Shown here one piece after another: positions 16,944-26,335 of a stretch of DNA of 64,000 bases. Source of the DNA: Variovorax sp. 770b2 (GTDB lineage Bacteria; Pseudomonadota; Gammaproteobacteria; Burkholderiales; Burkholderiaceae_C); the NCBI RefSeq assembly GCF_900115685.1, contig NZ_FOXJ01000008.1, positions 124,001 through 188,000 on the forward strand, read 5' to 3'. Numbering within the stretch: position 1 is the first letter of the stretch; each line of letters starts with the position of its first letter. Both the position numbers and the translations under genes were made by a program. A model generated the notes under the pieces. That model searched no databases. It was given only the letters and a program-made list of their open reading frames with translations, and had not been told where the DNA came from.

Positions 16944-19238
16944 TCACTTCGCCGGGCGGCTCAGCCCCAGCGTGGGCGTCTCGTCGAAGAAGTTCCAGGG
17001 CTTGAGCAGAGCGTGCACCCATTCGGTCGGCATGATCGGCCATTCCTCGGCGCGTGCCACATGGGTGGTGCCGGTCGTGAGCCAGACCACGTTGTCGGTG
17101 TCGACGATGTCCTGGTTGTCGGCCGTGAACTGGCCCAGCCCCGTGTCGTTGTTCGAGCGGTTGGGGTACTTGCCTTCGGGGAACAGCTCGTCGGCGTTGT
17201 AGCGCGTGACCCAGAGCTGCCGGTCCATGAAGCTCAGGCGATGGTTGATCCATTCGTCCTTCGCGAAATTCGCGCCCTTGGCGATCGGGTGCGTCCCGCC
17301 TGCATACGGAATGATCTGATACGACACCGGGTTGCCAACCCTGTTGTTGCGCGCTGGATTGCTCAGCAGGCGGATGGTCGACGGGTCGAACTTCTGCGCT
17401 GCCTGTTGCTCGGTGGCCACCGTGCGCTGCACCGTTTGCATCGCGCTGGTGCGCGGGCCGCCGCGCGTGTTGGGTGCCACCACCGGATCGACCTCGGTGA
17501 GCGAGTTCTTCTCTCCATCCACATCCAGGTCGAGGCGGAAGTTGTAGATGTGCTGGTGCGTGGTGCCGACGATGTGGTGATCGAGCAGCGTGCCGTAGCG
17601 AGTGTCCTCGGCCGCCGTCGCATCCTGCATGGTGCGCGACTTCACACCTTTCACCGCCTCGATGCCGGTGGCGCCCGCGTTGATGCCGATGGTGCCGTTC
17701 TCGGCGAACACCCAGTCGAACAGGTAGTCGTAGTTGCCCACCGTGCTGATCCAGCGCACCACCAGCTCGCGGCGCTCTGCGCTCAGGTTGGGCTTGCCCA
17801 TTTCCTGGTGCTTGAACTCGGGATCGGCATAACGCTCGAAGACCGCGATGGCGCGCGGCACCTTCACGGGCGCGCCGGTGTAGTCGGCCAGCGTGGCGTC
17901 GAGCAGTACGGCGTTCTGCGGCGCATCCTTGTTCGGCTCGATGGGCGAAGTGAGCGTGCCCATGCCGTACTCGCCCGAGTCGAGGTACGCCTTGAAGTAC
18001 CAGCCGACGTCCGGGTCGCCATAGGGAACGATCATGCCGCCCAGCGAGCCTTCGTACATCACCTTGCGTTTCGCACCCTTGTCGTTGTAGGTCACGGTCG
18101 AGAGCACCAGGCCCACGCGCGAGTCGAGCCGCACATGAAAGTCCCAGTTGCGCCAGTGCAGCGTGTTGCCGGTGATCGTGTAGTTCTTGCCCTCGGGCTC
18201 GGTGATCTCCAGCGGCTTGGGCGAGAGCGTCGCGACGCGGTCGCGCCCGTCGTAGGGCGTGGGCTTGAGCGGCACCGGCACCAGGCCGCCGTCCTCGATC
18301 TTGATGACCTTCCTCTGTTCGAGATCGATCACTGCGACCAGCCCCTCGATGGGATGCGCCCAGTAGTTGCCGTCGCCCACGTCCAGGTAGCTCACCGCCT
18401 TCAGCAGGCGATCTTCCTGGCGCAGCGAGTCCTTGCCGTCGAAGTAGCCGACGGTCAGTGGCGTGGCCACCACTTTCCTTACGTCCGCGATGCCGCGCGT
18501 GGCGAGCGCCTTTGCGTAGTCGGAACTGGCCTCGATCGCGCTCTGAACTGTCGCGAAGTCATCGAGCAGCACCATGCCGTGCGCGCCGTCGACCGGCTTC
18601 CAGGCCACGAGGCTGCGCGCGGCAAGATCGACTGCGCCTTCGATGACCTTCTTGCCATCCAGCGCCACGAACTCCGCTTGCCGCGGCGCCTGCACGGATT
18701 GGCCGCTGAGCGCAAAGCGCCACACCTCATCCTTGGGCGGGCGCTTCACGCTGATCTCGGTGAAGCGCAGGCCCGGCTTGTAGCGCCCGGAAGCCTTGAG
18801 GATGTCGACGGCCGACCTGATCTCGTCGGCCGTGAGCGGATTCAGCGGGCTCGCGACGCGCTCCACCACAAAGGTCTTGTCCAGGCCCGACTGGAACACC
18901 CGATTGATGAAATCGTGCGACACATAGGCCGCCCCCTTGCGCATGACCACCGGCACATCGAGTTGCAGTGGCTCCCCGTTGACCAGCGCAGTCTTCGAGC
19001 CGGGCTTGACGCGCACCAGCACGCCATTGCGGGAGACGGTGAAGACGTCGGCGAAGCTGTCCCGGCGCACCGTGGCGCCGAAGTTCTCGGCCGTCTGCTG
19101 CAGCGGCACCATCTGCGCCGCGCCGCCGTGCGCCTCCGCCGGCCCTGTCCAGAAGATCGAGCCGCCGCAGGCGAAGGCGATGACAAGGCCGAGGCCCCGG
19201 ACGATGAGGGCGTGCCTGCCCCGGATGATGCTGCGCAT
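16944..19238 (-). CDS. tynA: Copper amine oxidase (TynA-like), periplasmic
   Basis: 764 residues. ATG 19238 has a good AAGGAAG Shine-Dalgarno. A signal peptide ends near GPAEAHG, and an N-terminal Cu-amine-oxidase D1-type domain follows. The catalytic domain has the TPQ cofactor precursor Tyr in VGNYDY (about Tyr503), a catalytic-base Asp in AYLDSGEYG and copper ligands in THQHIYNF plus a later TTHVARAEEW His. It oxidises primary amines such as phenylethylamine or tyramine to aldehydes plus NH3 and H2O2. An AraC gene directly upstream on the same strand is the likely activator, as FeaR is for E. coli tynA. Confidence 0.93.
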   Translation of the reverse strand: MRSIIRGRHALIVRGLGLVIAFACGGSIFWTGPAEAHGGAAQMVPLQQTAENFGATVRRDSFADVFTVSRNGVLVRVKPGSKTALVNGEPLQLDVPVVMRKGAAYVSHDFINRVFQSGLDKTFVVERVASPLNPLTADEIRSAVDILKASGRYKPGLRFTEISVKRPPKDEVWRFALSGQSVQAPRQAEFVALDGKKVIEGAVDLAARSLVAWKPVDGAHGMVLLDDFATVQSAIEASSDYAKALATRGIADVRKVVATPLTVGYFDGKDSLRQEDRLLKAVSYLDVGDGNYWAHPIEGLVAVIDLEQRKVIKIEDGGLVPVPLKPTPYDGRDRVATLSPKPLEITEPEGKNYTITGNTLHWRNWDFHVRLDSRVGLVLSTVTYNDKGAKRKVMYEGSLGGMIVPYGDPDVGWYFKAYLDSGEYGMGTLTSPIEPNKDAPQNAVLLDATLADYTGAPVKVPRAIAVFERYADPEFKHQEMGKPNLSAERRELVVRWISTVGNYDYLFDWVFAENGTIGINAGATGIEAVKGVKSRTMQDATAAEDTRYGTLLDHHIVGTTHQHIYNFRLDLDVDGEKNSLTEVDPVVAPNTRGGPRTSAMQTVQRTVATEQQAAQKFDPSTIRLLSNPARNNRVGNPVSYQIIPYAGGTHPIAKGANFAKDEWINHRLSFMDRQLWVTRYNADELFPEGKYPNRSNNDTGLGQFTADNQDIVDTDNVVWLTTGTTHVARAEEWPIMPTEWVHALLKPWNFFDETPTLGLSRPAK

Positions 19239-19308
19239 GGTTGCTTTCTTCCTTCTTCGCATGTTGTTGTGAGCAGCCGCGAAGTTAAGGGCGCAACCCG
19301 CGGGGGCG

Positions 19309-20271
19309 TTATCCGGATTCGGCAAGCCACCGGGCGCGGGTGGCGGAGGGGAGTTCGCCGAACAGCCGGCTGTAGTCGCAGGCAAACCGCGACAGGTGCC
19401 AGAAGCCCCAGCGCGCCGCGACATCGCCGATGGTGTCCCGCACGCATGCCCGCAGTTCGCAGCGCACGCGGTTCAGGCGCATCACGCGCAGGTAGGTGAC
19501 CGGGCTGAGGCGGAGAACATCCTCGAATGCATATTGCAGCGCGCGGCGCGACACGCCTGTGGCCGTGCACAGGTCGGGCACGCTGATCGTTTCGTCGGCA
19601 TGCGCTTGCATGTACTCGCGCGCCATTGCCACGGTGTGCCGGCGGGTCACCGTGCCGGCGGGCAGGTCGGCCTCGAAGGCGTTGCAGCCGATGCATTGCA
19701 GCACCGCGTCTGCCAGCGACAGCGAGAGCATGTGCCGCGCGGCGGGCTGCTCGAGCTGTGCGAGGTTCTCCCGCGCCAGCGTCAGCGCCGAGCCGAGGAG
19801 CCTGGCGAATTCGGTTTCGTCGAAGCCGGGCTGGCGCATCGGCACGGGCTCGGGCAGGCGGAGCTCGAAGCCTGGGCCGAACAGCGTGCGCGCCAGCACG
19901 GCCAATGGCGCTGTGTCGATGCACACCGCCATCAGGTCCATGCCGGCGCCCGCCAGCAGTTCGAATTCGCGCTGCGGCGAGAGCGCAATCAGGCGACGGC
20001 CGCCGATGTCATGGCCGCAATACCAGCTGCCGCGGCCCGCGACGCTGGTGAGGGCAAGGGACACGGTGTCGCGCCGGCCGAGTCCGGCCTGCAGCACTGT
20101 CCGGTTGGCGTGCTCGTGAAAGACTTGGACGAAGTCCAGGTGCAGGTTTTCGGACAACCCCTCGAAGCGGCCGTCCGACAACTGCTCGTAGTGCTGCTCC
20201 CACCCATCGACGCTGGTGGCTTGCGCCTGGGCTTCGGAGGTCAGTTGCCGGGTGAAGAAAGGCTCGGTCAT
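19309..20271 (-). CDS. AraC-family regulator, FeaR-like
   Basis: 320 residues if started at ATG 20271; an in-frame ATG at 20295 is an alternative and neither has a clear Shine-Dalgarno. The N-terminal sensor domain (AraC-binding type) carries GSWYCGHDIGGRRLI. The C-terminal double HTH reads ISVPDLCTATGVSRRALQYAFE then RRLSPVTYLR-like and DVAARWGFWHLSRFACDYSRLFGE. Position upstream of the amine oxidase suggests it activates amine catabolism, which is inference from the E. coli feaR-tynA pair. Confidence 0.85.
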   Translation of the reverse strand: MTEPFFTRQLTSEAQAQATSVDGWEQHYEQLSDGRFEGLSENLHLDFVQVFHEHANRTVLQAGLGRRDTVSLALTSVAGRGSWYCGHDIGGRRLIALSPQREFELLAGAGMDLMAVCIDTAPLAVLARTLFGPGFELRLPEPVPMRQPGFDETEFARLLGSALTLARENLAQLEQPAARHMLSLSLADAVLQCIGCNAFEADLPAGTVTRRHTVAMAREYMQAHADETISVPDLCTATGVSRRALQYAFEDVLRLSPVTYLRVMRLNRVRCELRACVRDTIGDVAARWGFWHLSRFACDYSRLFGELPSATRARWLAESG

Positions 20272-20369
20272 GGTGCGCGACGGCGAAGCTGCCATCGTCG
20301 GACTGATCAGCAGAAACCATGCCAATGCAGCCGGGGCGGCCCGTCGATTGTCCGCACTATGAACGGATG

Positions 20370-20410
20370 CATGGTGAGGCGTGCGCGCCAACCGCGCACG
20401 CCTCACCATG
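20370..20410. terminator. Perfect 18-bp inverted repeat downstream of the lipid operon
   Basis: Arms of 18 nt (CATGGTGAGGCGTGCGCG and its exact complement) flank a 5-nt CCAAC loop. It lies 49 nt after the last gene of the seven-gene minus-strand operon and about 100 nt before the FeaR-like gene on the same strand. No T-tract follows, so it may be a 3'-stabilising or factor-assisted stop, or a protein-binding palindrome. The remaining 187-nt gap (20272-20458) holds nothing else that I recognise. Confidence 0.5.
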
Positions 20411-20458
20411 TTGCCCTGCCGCGGATGCGGAGGGAGAGGAACGACCGGCTGCGGCCGC

Positions 20459-21094
20459 TCAGGGATAGATCTTCTCGCCCTTGGCCAGCATCTCCACGAA
20501 CTGCGCGATGCGCCGCGCGCGCGTCTCGGGCTTCTTCGCACCTTGCGTGCGGAACAGCACCGCAAAGCGGTTGCGTGAGTCCAGCGTGGCGAAGAACTTC
20601 GCGGCCTTCTTGTTCGCATCGAGCGCGGCCTGCAGGTCGGGCGGTACGGTGGCGACGCTCTGGGCGTCGTAGGCCGCGTCCCAGCGGCCGTCGGCGCGGG
20701 CGCGTTCGATCTCGGCCAGGCCGGCCGGCTGCATGCGGCCCTCGTCGATCAGCTTCAGCACCTTGTCGCGGTTGATCTTCGACCAGGTGCTGCGCGCGGT
20801 GCGCGGGGTGAAGCGCTGCAAGAAATACTGTTCATCGTCGCTCTTGCGCTGCCCGTCGATCCAGCCGAAGCACAGCGCAATCTCCAGCGCCTCGGGGTGG
20901 TCGATGGAGGCGATGCCGCTGGCCTTCTTCGCGATGCGAAGCCACACGCCGGCGTGGGTGGCATGGTGGCTTTTGTACCAGCGCTTCAATGCTGCGGCGT
21001 TGGTGCATTCCACCGGCGCGTCGTCGACGATGCGCTCCGCCTTCGCGGCGGTCTTGTCGGTCTTGGCGGTTTTCCTGGCAGCCGCCGTGCTCAC
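20459..21094 (-). CDS. YdeI/OmpD-associated family protein
   Basis: 211 residues starting at GTG 21094, whose GTGA overlaps the cdsA-like stop. An Ala/Lys-rich N-terminal linker (about residues 1-25) precedes the conserved core WYKSHHATHAGVWLRIAKK, EALEIALCFGWIDGQRK and FTPRTARSTWSKIN; the C-terminus has the family's RARRIAQFVEML. The biochemical role of this family is not established. It is the last, translationally coupled gene of the ynb-like lipid operon, although it need not share the pathway. Confidence 0.82.
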   Translation of the reverse strand: MSTAAARKTAKTDKTAAKAERIVDDAPVECTNAAALKRWYKSHHATHAGVWLRIAKKASGIASIDHPEALEIALCFGWIDGQRKSDDEQYFLQRFTPRTARSTWSKINRDKVLKLIDEGRMQPAGLAEIERARADGRWDAAYDAQSVATVPPDLQAALDANKKAAKFFATLDSRNRFAVLFRTQGAKKPETRARRIAQFVEMLAKGEKIYP

Positions 21095-22047
21095 GGCACC
21101 CACCAGTAGCGCAGCGCGTGAAAGTAGATCGGCGCCGCGAAGATCACCGAGTCGAGCCGGTCGAGCATGCCGCCGTGGCCCTCGATCATCGAGCCCCAGT
21201 CCTTCACGCCGCGGTCGCGCTTGATGGCCGACATCACCAGCCCGCCGAAGAAGCCCATGAAGCAGATCATGAAAGCCATCAGCGCCGCCTGCCATGGGTT
21301 GAACGGCGTCGCCCAGTAGAGCGCCGCGCCCAGCGCGGTGGCGCTCGCCACGCCGCCGATCAGGCCCTCCCAGGTCTTGGAAGGCGAGAGCTCGGGCGCC
21401 ACCTTGCGCTTGCCGAAGAGCTTGCCCCACACGTACTGCAGCACGTCGCTGCCCTGCACCACGATCACCAGGAACGCGATCAGCAGCAGGTTGCGGCCCT
21501 CGAAGCCCGGGATCTGCAGCGTGAGCAGCGCAGGCACGTGGCTGATGCAGAACACGCACACCATCAGGCCCCACTGGATCTTGGAGGTGCGCTCCAGGAA
21601 GCGCTGCGTGTCGCCGCCCACCGCTGCGAGGATCGGCAGGATCAGGAAGGCGTAGACCGGAATGAAGATCGAGTAGAGCCCGTACCACTCGATCCAGATC
21701 AGGAAGTACTGCCCCGGCAGCGCGATGAAGAAGGCCAGCGCAATCGCCGCATGGTCGCCGCGCCGCGTGTACGCGAGGCTGATGAACTCGCGCAGCGCAT
21801 AGAACGAGATCAGGTAGAACAGCACGATCACGCCGCCCTTGCCGAACGCGAAGGCCAGGCCGATCACCGCCACCATCACCCACCACGCGTTCACGCGCGA
21901 GTTGAGGTTGTCGATCACCGAATGCGGCTGGCCGTGCGCCACGCGCCACTTGAGCAGCGCGCCGATGGCCGAGGCCAGCAACAGCACGCCGAAGACGCCG
22001 CCGAAGAGCTTGAACGTGGTCCACGCGAAAGGAGACAGTTCGATCAT
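21091..22047 (-). CDS. ynbB: Phosphatidate cytidylyltransferase paralogue (YnbB-like)
   Basis: 318 residues starting at ATG 22047. A polytopic membrane protein of about eight segments with the CTP-transferase region SPSKTWEGLIGG and the signature SAIKRDRGVKDWGSMIEGHGGMLDRLDS. CdsA-family enzymes make CDP-diacylglycerol from phosphatidate and CTP. The operon context (CDP-alcohol phosphatidyltransferase, PlsC, PAP2/DSP phosphatase, hydrolase-methyltransferase) matches E. coli ynbABCD, so this is probably the pathway-specific paralogue and not housekeeping CdsA. It overlaps both neighbours by 4 nt. Confidence 0.85.
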   Translation of the reverse strand: MIELSPFAWTTFKLFGGVFGVLLLASAIGALLKWRVAHGQPHSVIDNLNSRVNAWWVMVAVIGLAFAFGKGGVIVLFYLISFYALREFISLAYTRRGDHAAIALAFFIALPGQYFLIWIEWYGLYSIFIPVYAFLILPILAAVGGDTQRFLERTSKIQWGLMVCVFCISHVPALLTLQIPGFEGRNLLLIAFLVIVVQGSDVLQYVWGKLFGKRKVAPELSPSKTWEGLIGGVASATALGAALYWATPFNPWQAALMAFMICFMGFFGGLVMSAIKRDRGVKDWGSMIEGHGGMLDRLDSVIFAAPIYFHALRYWWVP

Positions 22048-22757
22048 GATGCGGCGCCCTCGGCCTTGTCGTTGCGGTCGTATTCGGGGCGCAGGTCGAG
22101 CATTGCGGCCCGCGCGCGGGCGATGAATGTGTTCTTGTCCTCGTCCTCGGCCAGCACGATCGGCGTGCCGAAGCGCACCGTGCAGGCCAGCGGAATCGGC
22201 ACCAGCGTGCCCTTGGGCAGCACGCGTTTCAGGTTCTCGATCCACACCGGCACCAGCCGCACGCTGGGGCAGGCGCGCGCCAGGTGAAAGAGGCCGCTCT
22301 TGAGCGGCAGCAGGATCTCATCGCCGGTGTTGCGCGTGCCCTCGGGGAACATGATGAGCGAGTCGCCGCCGTCCAGCGCCTCCTTCATCTGCTCGACCGG
22401 GTTGTCGCCCTGGCCCGAGCCGTCGCGGCGGATCATGAGTGCGTTGAACACGTCGGCGCCGATGAACTGGCGCACCTTCGAGGCCATCCAGTAGTCCTGC
22501 CCCGCCACTGGCCGGGTGAGGGCGCGCAGGTCGGGCGGCAGCGTCGCCCACAGCAGCACGAAATCGCCGTGGCTCGTGTGGTTGGCGAAGTACAGCGTCT
22601 GCTCGGCCTTGGGCGTGGTGCCGCTCCAGATGGCGCGCACGCCGGTCAGGAGGCCCGCCGCGCCGATGATCAACTTGCCCGCCACGATGGCGAGCGCGCG
22701 GCGCAGCACGGTGCTCTCCGGCCTGGGCTTGTCGTTGTTCCTGTTTTCGTCGGTCAA
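22044..22757 (-). CDS. 1-acyl-sn-glycerol-3-phosphate acyltransferase (PlsC family)
   Basis: 237 residues. One N-terminal hydrophobic anchor (about residues 20-42) precedes the acyltransferase motifs NHTSHGD (HX4D, residues 59-65) and FPEGTR (137-142), with VPVWIENL further on. It transfers an acyl chain to lysophosphatidate, making phosphatidate, the substrate of the cdsA-like enzyme encoded next. ATG 22757 overlaps the upstream gene by 4 nt and its stop overlaps the cdsA-like start. E. coli ynbABCD lacks this member, as far as I recall. Confidence 0.87.
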   Translation of the reverse strand: MTDENRNNDKPRPESTVLRRALAIVAGKLIIGAAGLLTGVRAIWSGTTPKAEQTLYFANHTSHGDFVLLWATLPPDLRALTRPVAGQDYWMASKVRQFIGADVFNALMIRRDGSGQGDNPVEQMKEALDGGDSLIMFPEGTRNTGDEILLPLKSGLFHLARACPSVRLVPVWIENLKRVLPKGTLVPIPLACTVRFGTPIVLAEDEDKNTFIARARAAMLDLRPEYDRNDKAEGAAS

Positions 22758-23194
22758 GAGAGATCCTGTGTCATCAAGGCAAGAAGGAACATGGCGCTCT
22801 GGCAGGCGACCACGATGGCATGGCGCTGCATGAGCTGGCGGGTGCCCTGCACGCGGTCGTCGAGCGGCCGGGGGGCGGCGGACGACGGCGCATTGCGCAG
22901 GCCCAGGCCGTCCAGCGCGCGATCGAGCGCCTCGAGCGAGGCGATGGTGCCGCGCGCCAAGTCGTCGAACAGCGCCTGGTCCAGCCGCAGCCGGAAGGCG
23001 AAATAGCGTTCGAGCACCCCGAGGATCACGACCGCGCCGAAACCCATGGCGGGCGTGGCGGGCAGCGAACGCAGCGTGAGCGCGAGCACCAGCGCCGCGA
23101 TGCAGGTCAGCGCGAAGCCCCAGATCGCCAGCACCATGAAGGCACGCAGCAGCCCGGCGAGCGCGGCGCAGGTGGCACGGTCGTTGTCATTCAT
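22754..23194 (-). CDS. Small membrane protein of unknown function in lipid operon
   Basis: 146 residues. Two adjacent hydrophobic segments (about residues 14-42 and 48-62) and one near the C-terminus (about 125-142) predict a membrane protein, with a charged helical middle (LDQALFDDLARGTIASLEALDRALDGLG). I recognise no family. It overlaps the PAP2/phosphatase gene upstream by 8 nt and plsC downstream by 4 nt, so it is embedded in the operon and probably serves the same membrane pathway. Confidence 0.75.
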   Translation of the reverse strand: MNDNDRATCAALAGLLRAFMVLAIWGFALTCIAALVLALTLRSLPATPAMGFGAVVILGVLERYFAFRLRLDQALFDDLARGTIASLEALDRALDGLGLRNAPSSAAPRPLDDRVQGTRQLMQRHAIVVACQSAMFLLALMTQDLS

Positions 23195-24542
23195 GGGGTG
23201 GCACCTTGGGCACGGGATCGAGCGGCGCGAGCGACCTCAGCCACGCGGGGCGAAGCACGATCTGCGGTCGCGCGCGGCGCACCGCATCCTCGGCCTGGGT
23301 CATTCCGCCGACCGAACCGTAGCCGCCCAGCCAGGCGATCACCGCCGCCGCGCTGCGCGAAAAACCGAGCGCACAGCAGACCCACACCGGCGCGCCGTCC
23401 GCGTTGCGGCGCTGGCCTTCGATGACCGCGGCCGCGCGCTGCAGCCGCACCGTCGGCGGCACCGTCAGGTCGAGCAAGGGCACGCAGCGCGCATGCGGCA
23501 CGCCGGCCGGCATCTGCAGCTCGGCGCACAGGCTCACGAGCCGGGGCTTGCCGGCGGCGAGCCATTCGGCGTGCGTGGGACGCCGGCCGAGCCGCAAGCC
23601 GGGCACCACCTCGACCGAGGCCGGCAGCTTGCGCGTCCAGAGCCACGCGTTGATGGCGGCACCAAGACGATAGGGCGCGAACAGCCAACGCGCCGCCCAG
23701 CCCATGCGGCCTTGTCCATTCATCTGGAAGCCGCGGGCGCCGAAACCGATGTAGTTGAGCGCCACGAAGGCGAGCGACGCGGCAGGCCACGCGAGCCACA
23801 GCCACACGCCGCCGCCGTACCAGGCAGCGGCGAAGAACAGCGCCGCGCCCACCGCATAGAAGCCCGCGAGCTTCCAGCGTTGTCTGTCTCGGGCAAAGCG
23901 CGTGACCTGCCAGGCGCGCCGCATCGACACCACCCGCTCCAGCGGCCAGAGCCACACGCACACCAGCCCGAGCAGCGTGCCGGTCGGAATGTCGATGAAG
24001 TGGTGCTGCCACGTCGTGAGCACCGAGGCGCAGATCGCGAACGCCCACACATGCAGCACCAGCCGCGCCCAGAGCGGGCGCAGAAACTGCCGGTACCAGT
24101 CCCACAGGATCACCGCGAGCGCGATGTGCAGCGAGGGCGCCTGGTTGAACGGTTGGTCGAAGCCGCGCAGCGCGTTGAACAGAAACGCCGGCGCGCCATC
24201 GACCGGCGGTTGGCCGAAGCTGAAGTGCAGCGGCCAGGCGATGAAGCAGGTGCAGGCGACGAGCGTCGCCGTGACGAGCCGCAGCGCATGCCGGTCCAGC
24301 GTGTGTTTGCTGCGCGCGAGGAACAGCGACAGCGCGTAGAACACGTTGATCGTCCAGTACGGAAAGATCGTCCACGGCCAGAACGGTATCTGCCGCTCCC
24401 AGTCGAAGGCCATCGAGGGCACGTTCGCGCGCGTGGTGGCCCACCAGTTGGCGAAGCCGTAGGTCGCGTAGAACAACGGCCCCAGAAACACGAGCCATGC
24501 GGCAGCGCGCTTCCAAGGATGCTGTGCCAGCCAGGCTTTCAT
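23187..24542 (-). CDS. ynbD: PAP2 phosphatase fused to dual-specificity phosphatase (YnbD-like)
   Basis: 451 residues starting at ATG 24542 (MKAWLAQHPWKR), overlapping the upstream stop. The N-terminal half is a polytopic PAP2 phosphatase (NQAPSLHIAL about residues 132-141, then HHFIDIPTG about 180-187). The C-terminal domain is a cysteine phosphatase with the CX5R loop CALGFSRS (Cys about 390, Arg about 396). Such enzymes dephosphorylate lipid phosphates; the second domain resembles PTPMT1-like phosphatidylglycerophosphatases. It probably removes phosphate from the lipid product of the operon. Confidence 0.85.
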   Translation of the reverse strand: MKAWLAQHPWKRAAAWLVFLGPLFYATYGFANWWATTRANVPSMAFDWERQIPFWPWTIFPYWTINVFYALSLFLARSKHTLDRHALRLVTATLVACTCFIAWPLHFSFGQPPVDGAPAFLFNALRGFDQPFNQAPSLHIALAVILWDWYRQFLRPLWARLVLHVWAFAICASVLTTWQHHFIDIPTGTLLGLVCVWLWPLERVVSMRRAWQVTRFARDRQRWKLAGFYAVGAALFFAAAWYGGGVWLWLAWPAASLAFVALNYIGFGARGFQMNGQGRMGWAARWLFAPYRLGAAINAWLWTRKLPASVEVVPGLRLGRRPTHAEWLAAGKPRLVSLCAELQMPAGVPHARCVPLLDLTVPPTVRLQRAAAVIEGQRRNADGAPVWVCCALGFSRSAAAVIAWLGGYGSVGGMTQAEDAVRRARPQIVLRPAWLRSLAPLDPVPKVPPHE

Positions 24543-26305
24543 CGCCCCGTGCGCACCGCCAGCGACACCGTGAAGATGCCCCACTCATCGACCCGCTGGT
24601 CGATCTTGCGGAAGCCCGCTTCTTCCACCAGCTGGTCCATCTCGACCTGCGTGCGGCGGCGCATCACCCAGGCCTCGCCCTGGCGGTGGCTGGTGAGGGC
24701 GCGCGCGATCATCTCGAGCTGCGGATGCCATGGCTGGCCGGTGTAGACCAGGTAGCCCCGGTCTTCCACCGCATCGCCCACGCCCGCGAGCGAGCGCTGC
24801 ACCATCTCGTTGTCGGGAAAGAGTTCGTAGAGGCCCGACACCACGGCCAGCGTGGGCCGCGGCGTCACCGTGGCGAGGCTGATGCGGTCGAAGGCATCGG
24901 CCTGCACGAACTGCGCAACGTCCTGCAGACCCTTCTCGGCGATGAGTGCGCGGCCGTCGCGCACGTTGATGTCGCTGTAGTCGCGCAGCAGGATCGAGCT
25001 GGCCTTCACCGGGCTCGCGAGCACCGCGTCGAGCACGTAGCGGCCGTGGCCGGCGGCGATGTCCATCACCCGCACTTCGCGGTGCATCTCGGCCAGGCGC
25101 TCCATCGCGATGCGCAGCAGCTCCTCGACGTGGATCTTGCGTTGCCGGATGCCGCGCCAGCCGATCGAGTTGAGGTACGTGTTGTCGATGTTCCGGCCGA
25201 GGGGGCCCTTGCCTTCGGGGTGGTTGCGGTACACGTAGTCGAGCGTGCTGCCCGAGTCGAAGCCGGTCGCATGGCCCAGCGCAATGCCGCTGGACAGCTT
25301 GCCGCCCACGCGCAGCCCGCCGCGCGTCATCGCCCAGTAGGCGCCGCGCGGCGACAGCGGCGAGAGCGGTTCGGCCAGCGCGCGCGATTCGTCGGCCGTG
25401 TCGCCGGCGAGGTGCGCCGCGGTGCGGTCCACCGGCACGGCTGGCGCGTCGAAGCGCTGCAGGATGAATTCGCGGATCTGCGCGACGGCCGGCGCCCGGT
25501 CCTTCTCGCCCAGCGTGTCGTGGAAGAAGCCCGGCAGTTCGGTCTTGGTCTTGACCGCGCTGCCCAGCCGCTCGAAGAACCGGTGCTGCGGCTTGTGGTG
25601 CACGACCCAGTCGGCGCCCGAGATGAGCAGTTGAACGGGCAGCGTGATCGCATTGGCATCGGCCACCACGCGGTCCGCAGCCTCGTAGAGCCCGAGGAGG
25701 ATGTTGACCGCGATGGGCCGCGAGATCAGCGGATCGCTCTCGTAGCTCGCGATGCGCTCGGGGTCGTGCGTGAGGAACTTCGCCTTCACGTAGCTGTTGA
25801 CGAAGAACAGGCCGCGCAGCTTGTGCATCAGCCCGAGCCCGGCGCGCGCGAACGGCACGTAGAGCTTCACCTTGAAGGCCGGCGAGGCCAGCGTGAGGCC
25901 GCGCACCTTGGGAGCGTAGTCGTGCGCCCAGGTCGCGATCAGCACCGCGCCAACGCTCTGCGCGACGACGTGGATGTCCTGCTCGGTCACGCCGTGGGCG
26001 CTGCCGATGTGATGCACGAAGGTCTGCACGTCGCGCACCGAGGTGCCGAAGCTCGGGCTGAAGCCGCGCTGGCCGGGCGAGCGGCCGTGGCCGCGCGCGT
26101 CCCAGGCGAAGAAGTCGAAGTCGGGCAGGTCGAGCTCGTCGACCAGGTGCGCCATGCGCGCGCCGTGCTCGTGGCCGCGGTGGAACAGCACGATGGCGCC
26201 GCGGCGCACGGCGCCCGTGGCCGGCCAGTGGCGGTAGAAAAGCGATTCGCCGTCGTGCGTCTGGAAGTGCAGCTCTTGCGCAATGCGTGGGGTGGTGTCG
26301 GTCAT
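24539..26305 (-). CDS. ynbC: Alpha/beta hydrolase fused to SAM methyltransferase (YnbC-like)
   Basis: 588 residues starting at ATG 26305. Residues about 1-290 form an alpha/beta hydrolase of the monoacylglycerol-lipase type (WDARGHGRSPG, nucleophile Ser117 in VVAQSVGA). Residues about 330-588 form a class I methyltransferase (VMDIAAGHGRYVLDAV). The same two-domain order occurs in E. coli YnbC. The pairing suggests a lipid or head-group that is both hydrolysed and methylated, but no substrate is known. It follows the CDP-alcohol transferase gene by 30 nt and overlaps ynbD by 4 nt. Confidence 0.85.
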   Translation of the reverse strand: MTDTTPRIAQELHFQTHDGESLFYRHWPATGAVRRGAIVLFHRGHEHGARMAHLVDELDLPDFDFFAWDARGHGRSPGQRGFSPSFGTSVRDVQTFVHHIGSAHGVTEQDIHVVAQSVGAVLIATWAHDYAPKVRGLTLASPAFKVKLYVPFARAGLGLMHKLRGLFFVNSYVKAKFLTHDPERIASYESDPLISRPIAVNILLGLYEAADRVVADANAITLPVQLLISGADWVVHHKPQHRFFERLGSAVKTKTELPGFFHDTLGEKDRAPAVAQIREFILQRFDAPAVPVDRTAAHLAGDTADESRALAEPLSPLSPRGAYWAMTRGGLRVGGKLSSGIALGHATGFDSGSTLDYVYRNHPEGKGPLGRNIDNTYLNSIGWRGIRQRKIHVEELLRIAMERLAEMHREVRVMDIAAGHGRYVLDAVLASPVKASSILLRDYSDINVRDGRALIAEKGLQDVAQFVQADAFDRISLATVTPRPTLAVVSGLYELFPDNEMVQRSLAGVGDAVEDRGYLVYTGQPWHPQLEMIARALTSHRQGEAWVMRRRTQVEMDQLVEEAGFRKIDQRVDEWGIFTVSLAVRTGR

Positions 26306-26335
26306 TGAATCCCTGTGAATCTCGGTATGTGTTGT

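Noticed and set aside
16798..17202. Plus-strand 134-codon frame opposite the amine oxidase 3' end
   Set aside because: It is antisense to the conserved catalytic region of the amine oxidase and has no family features.
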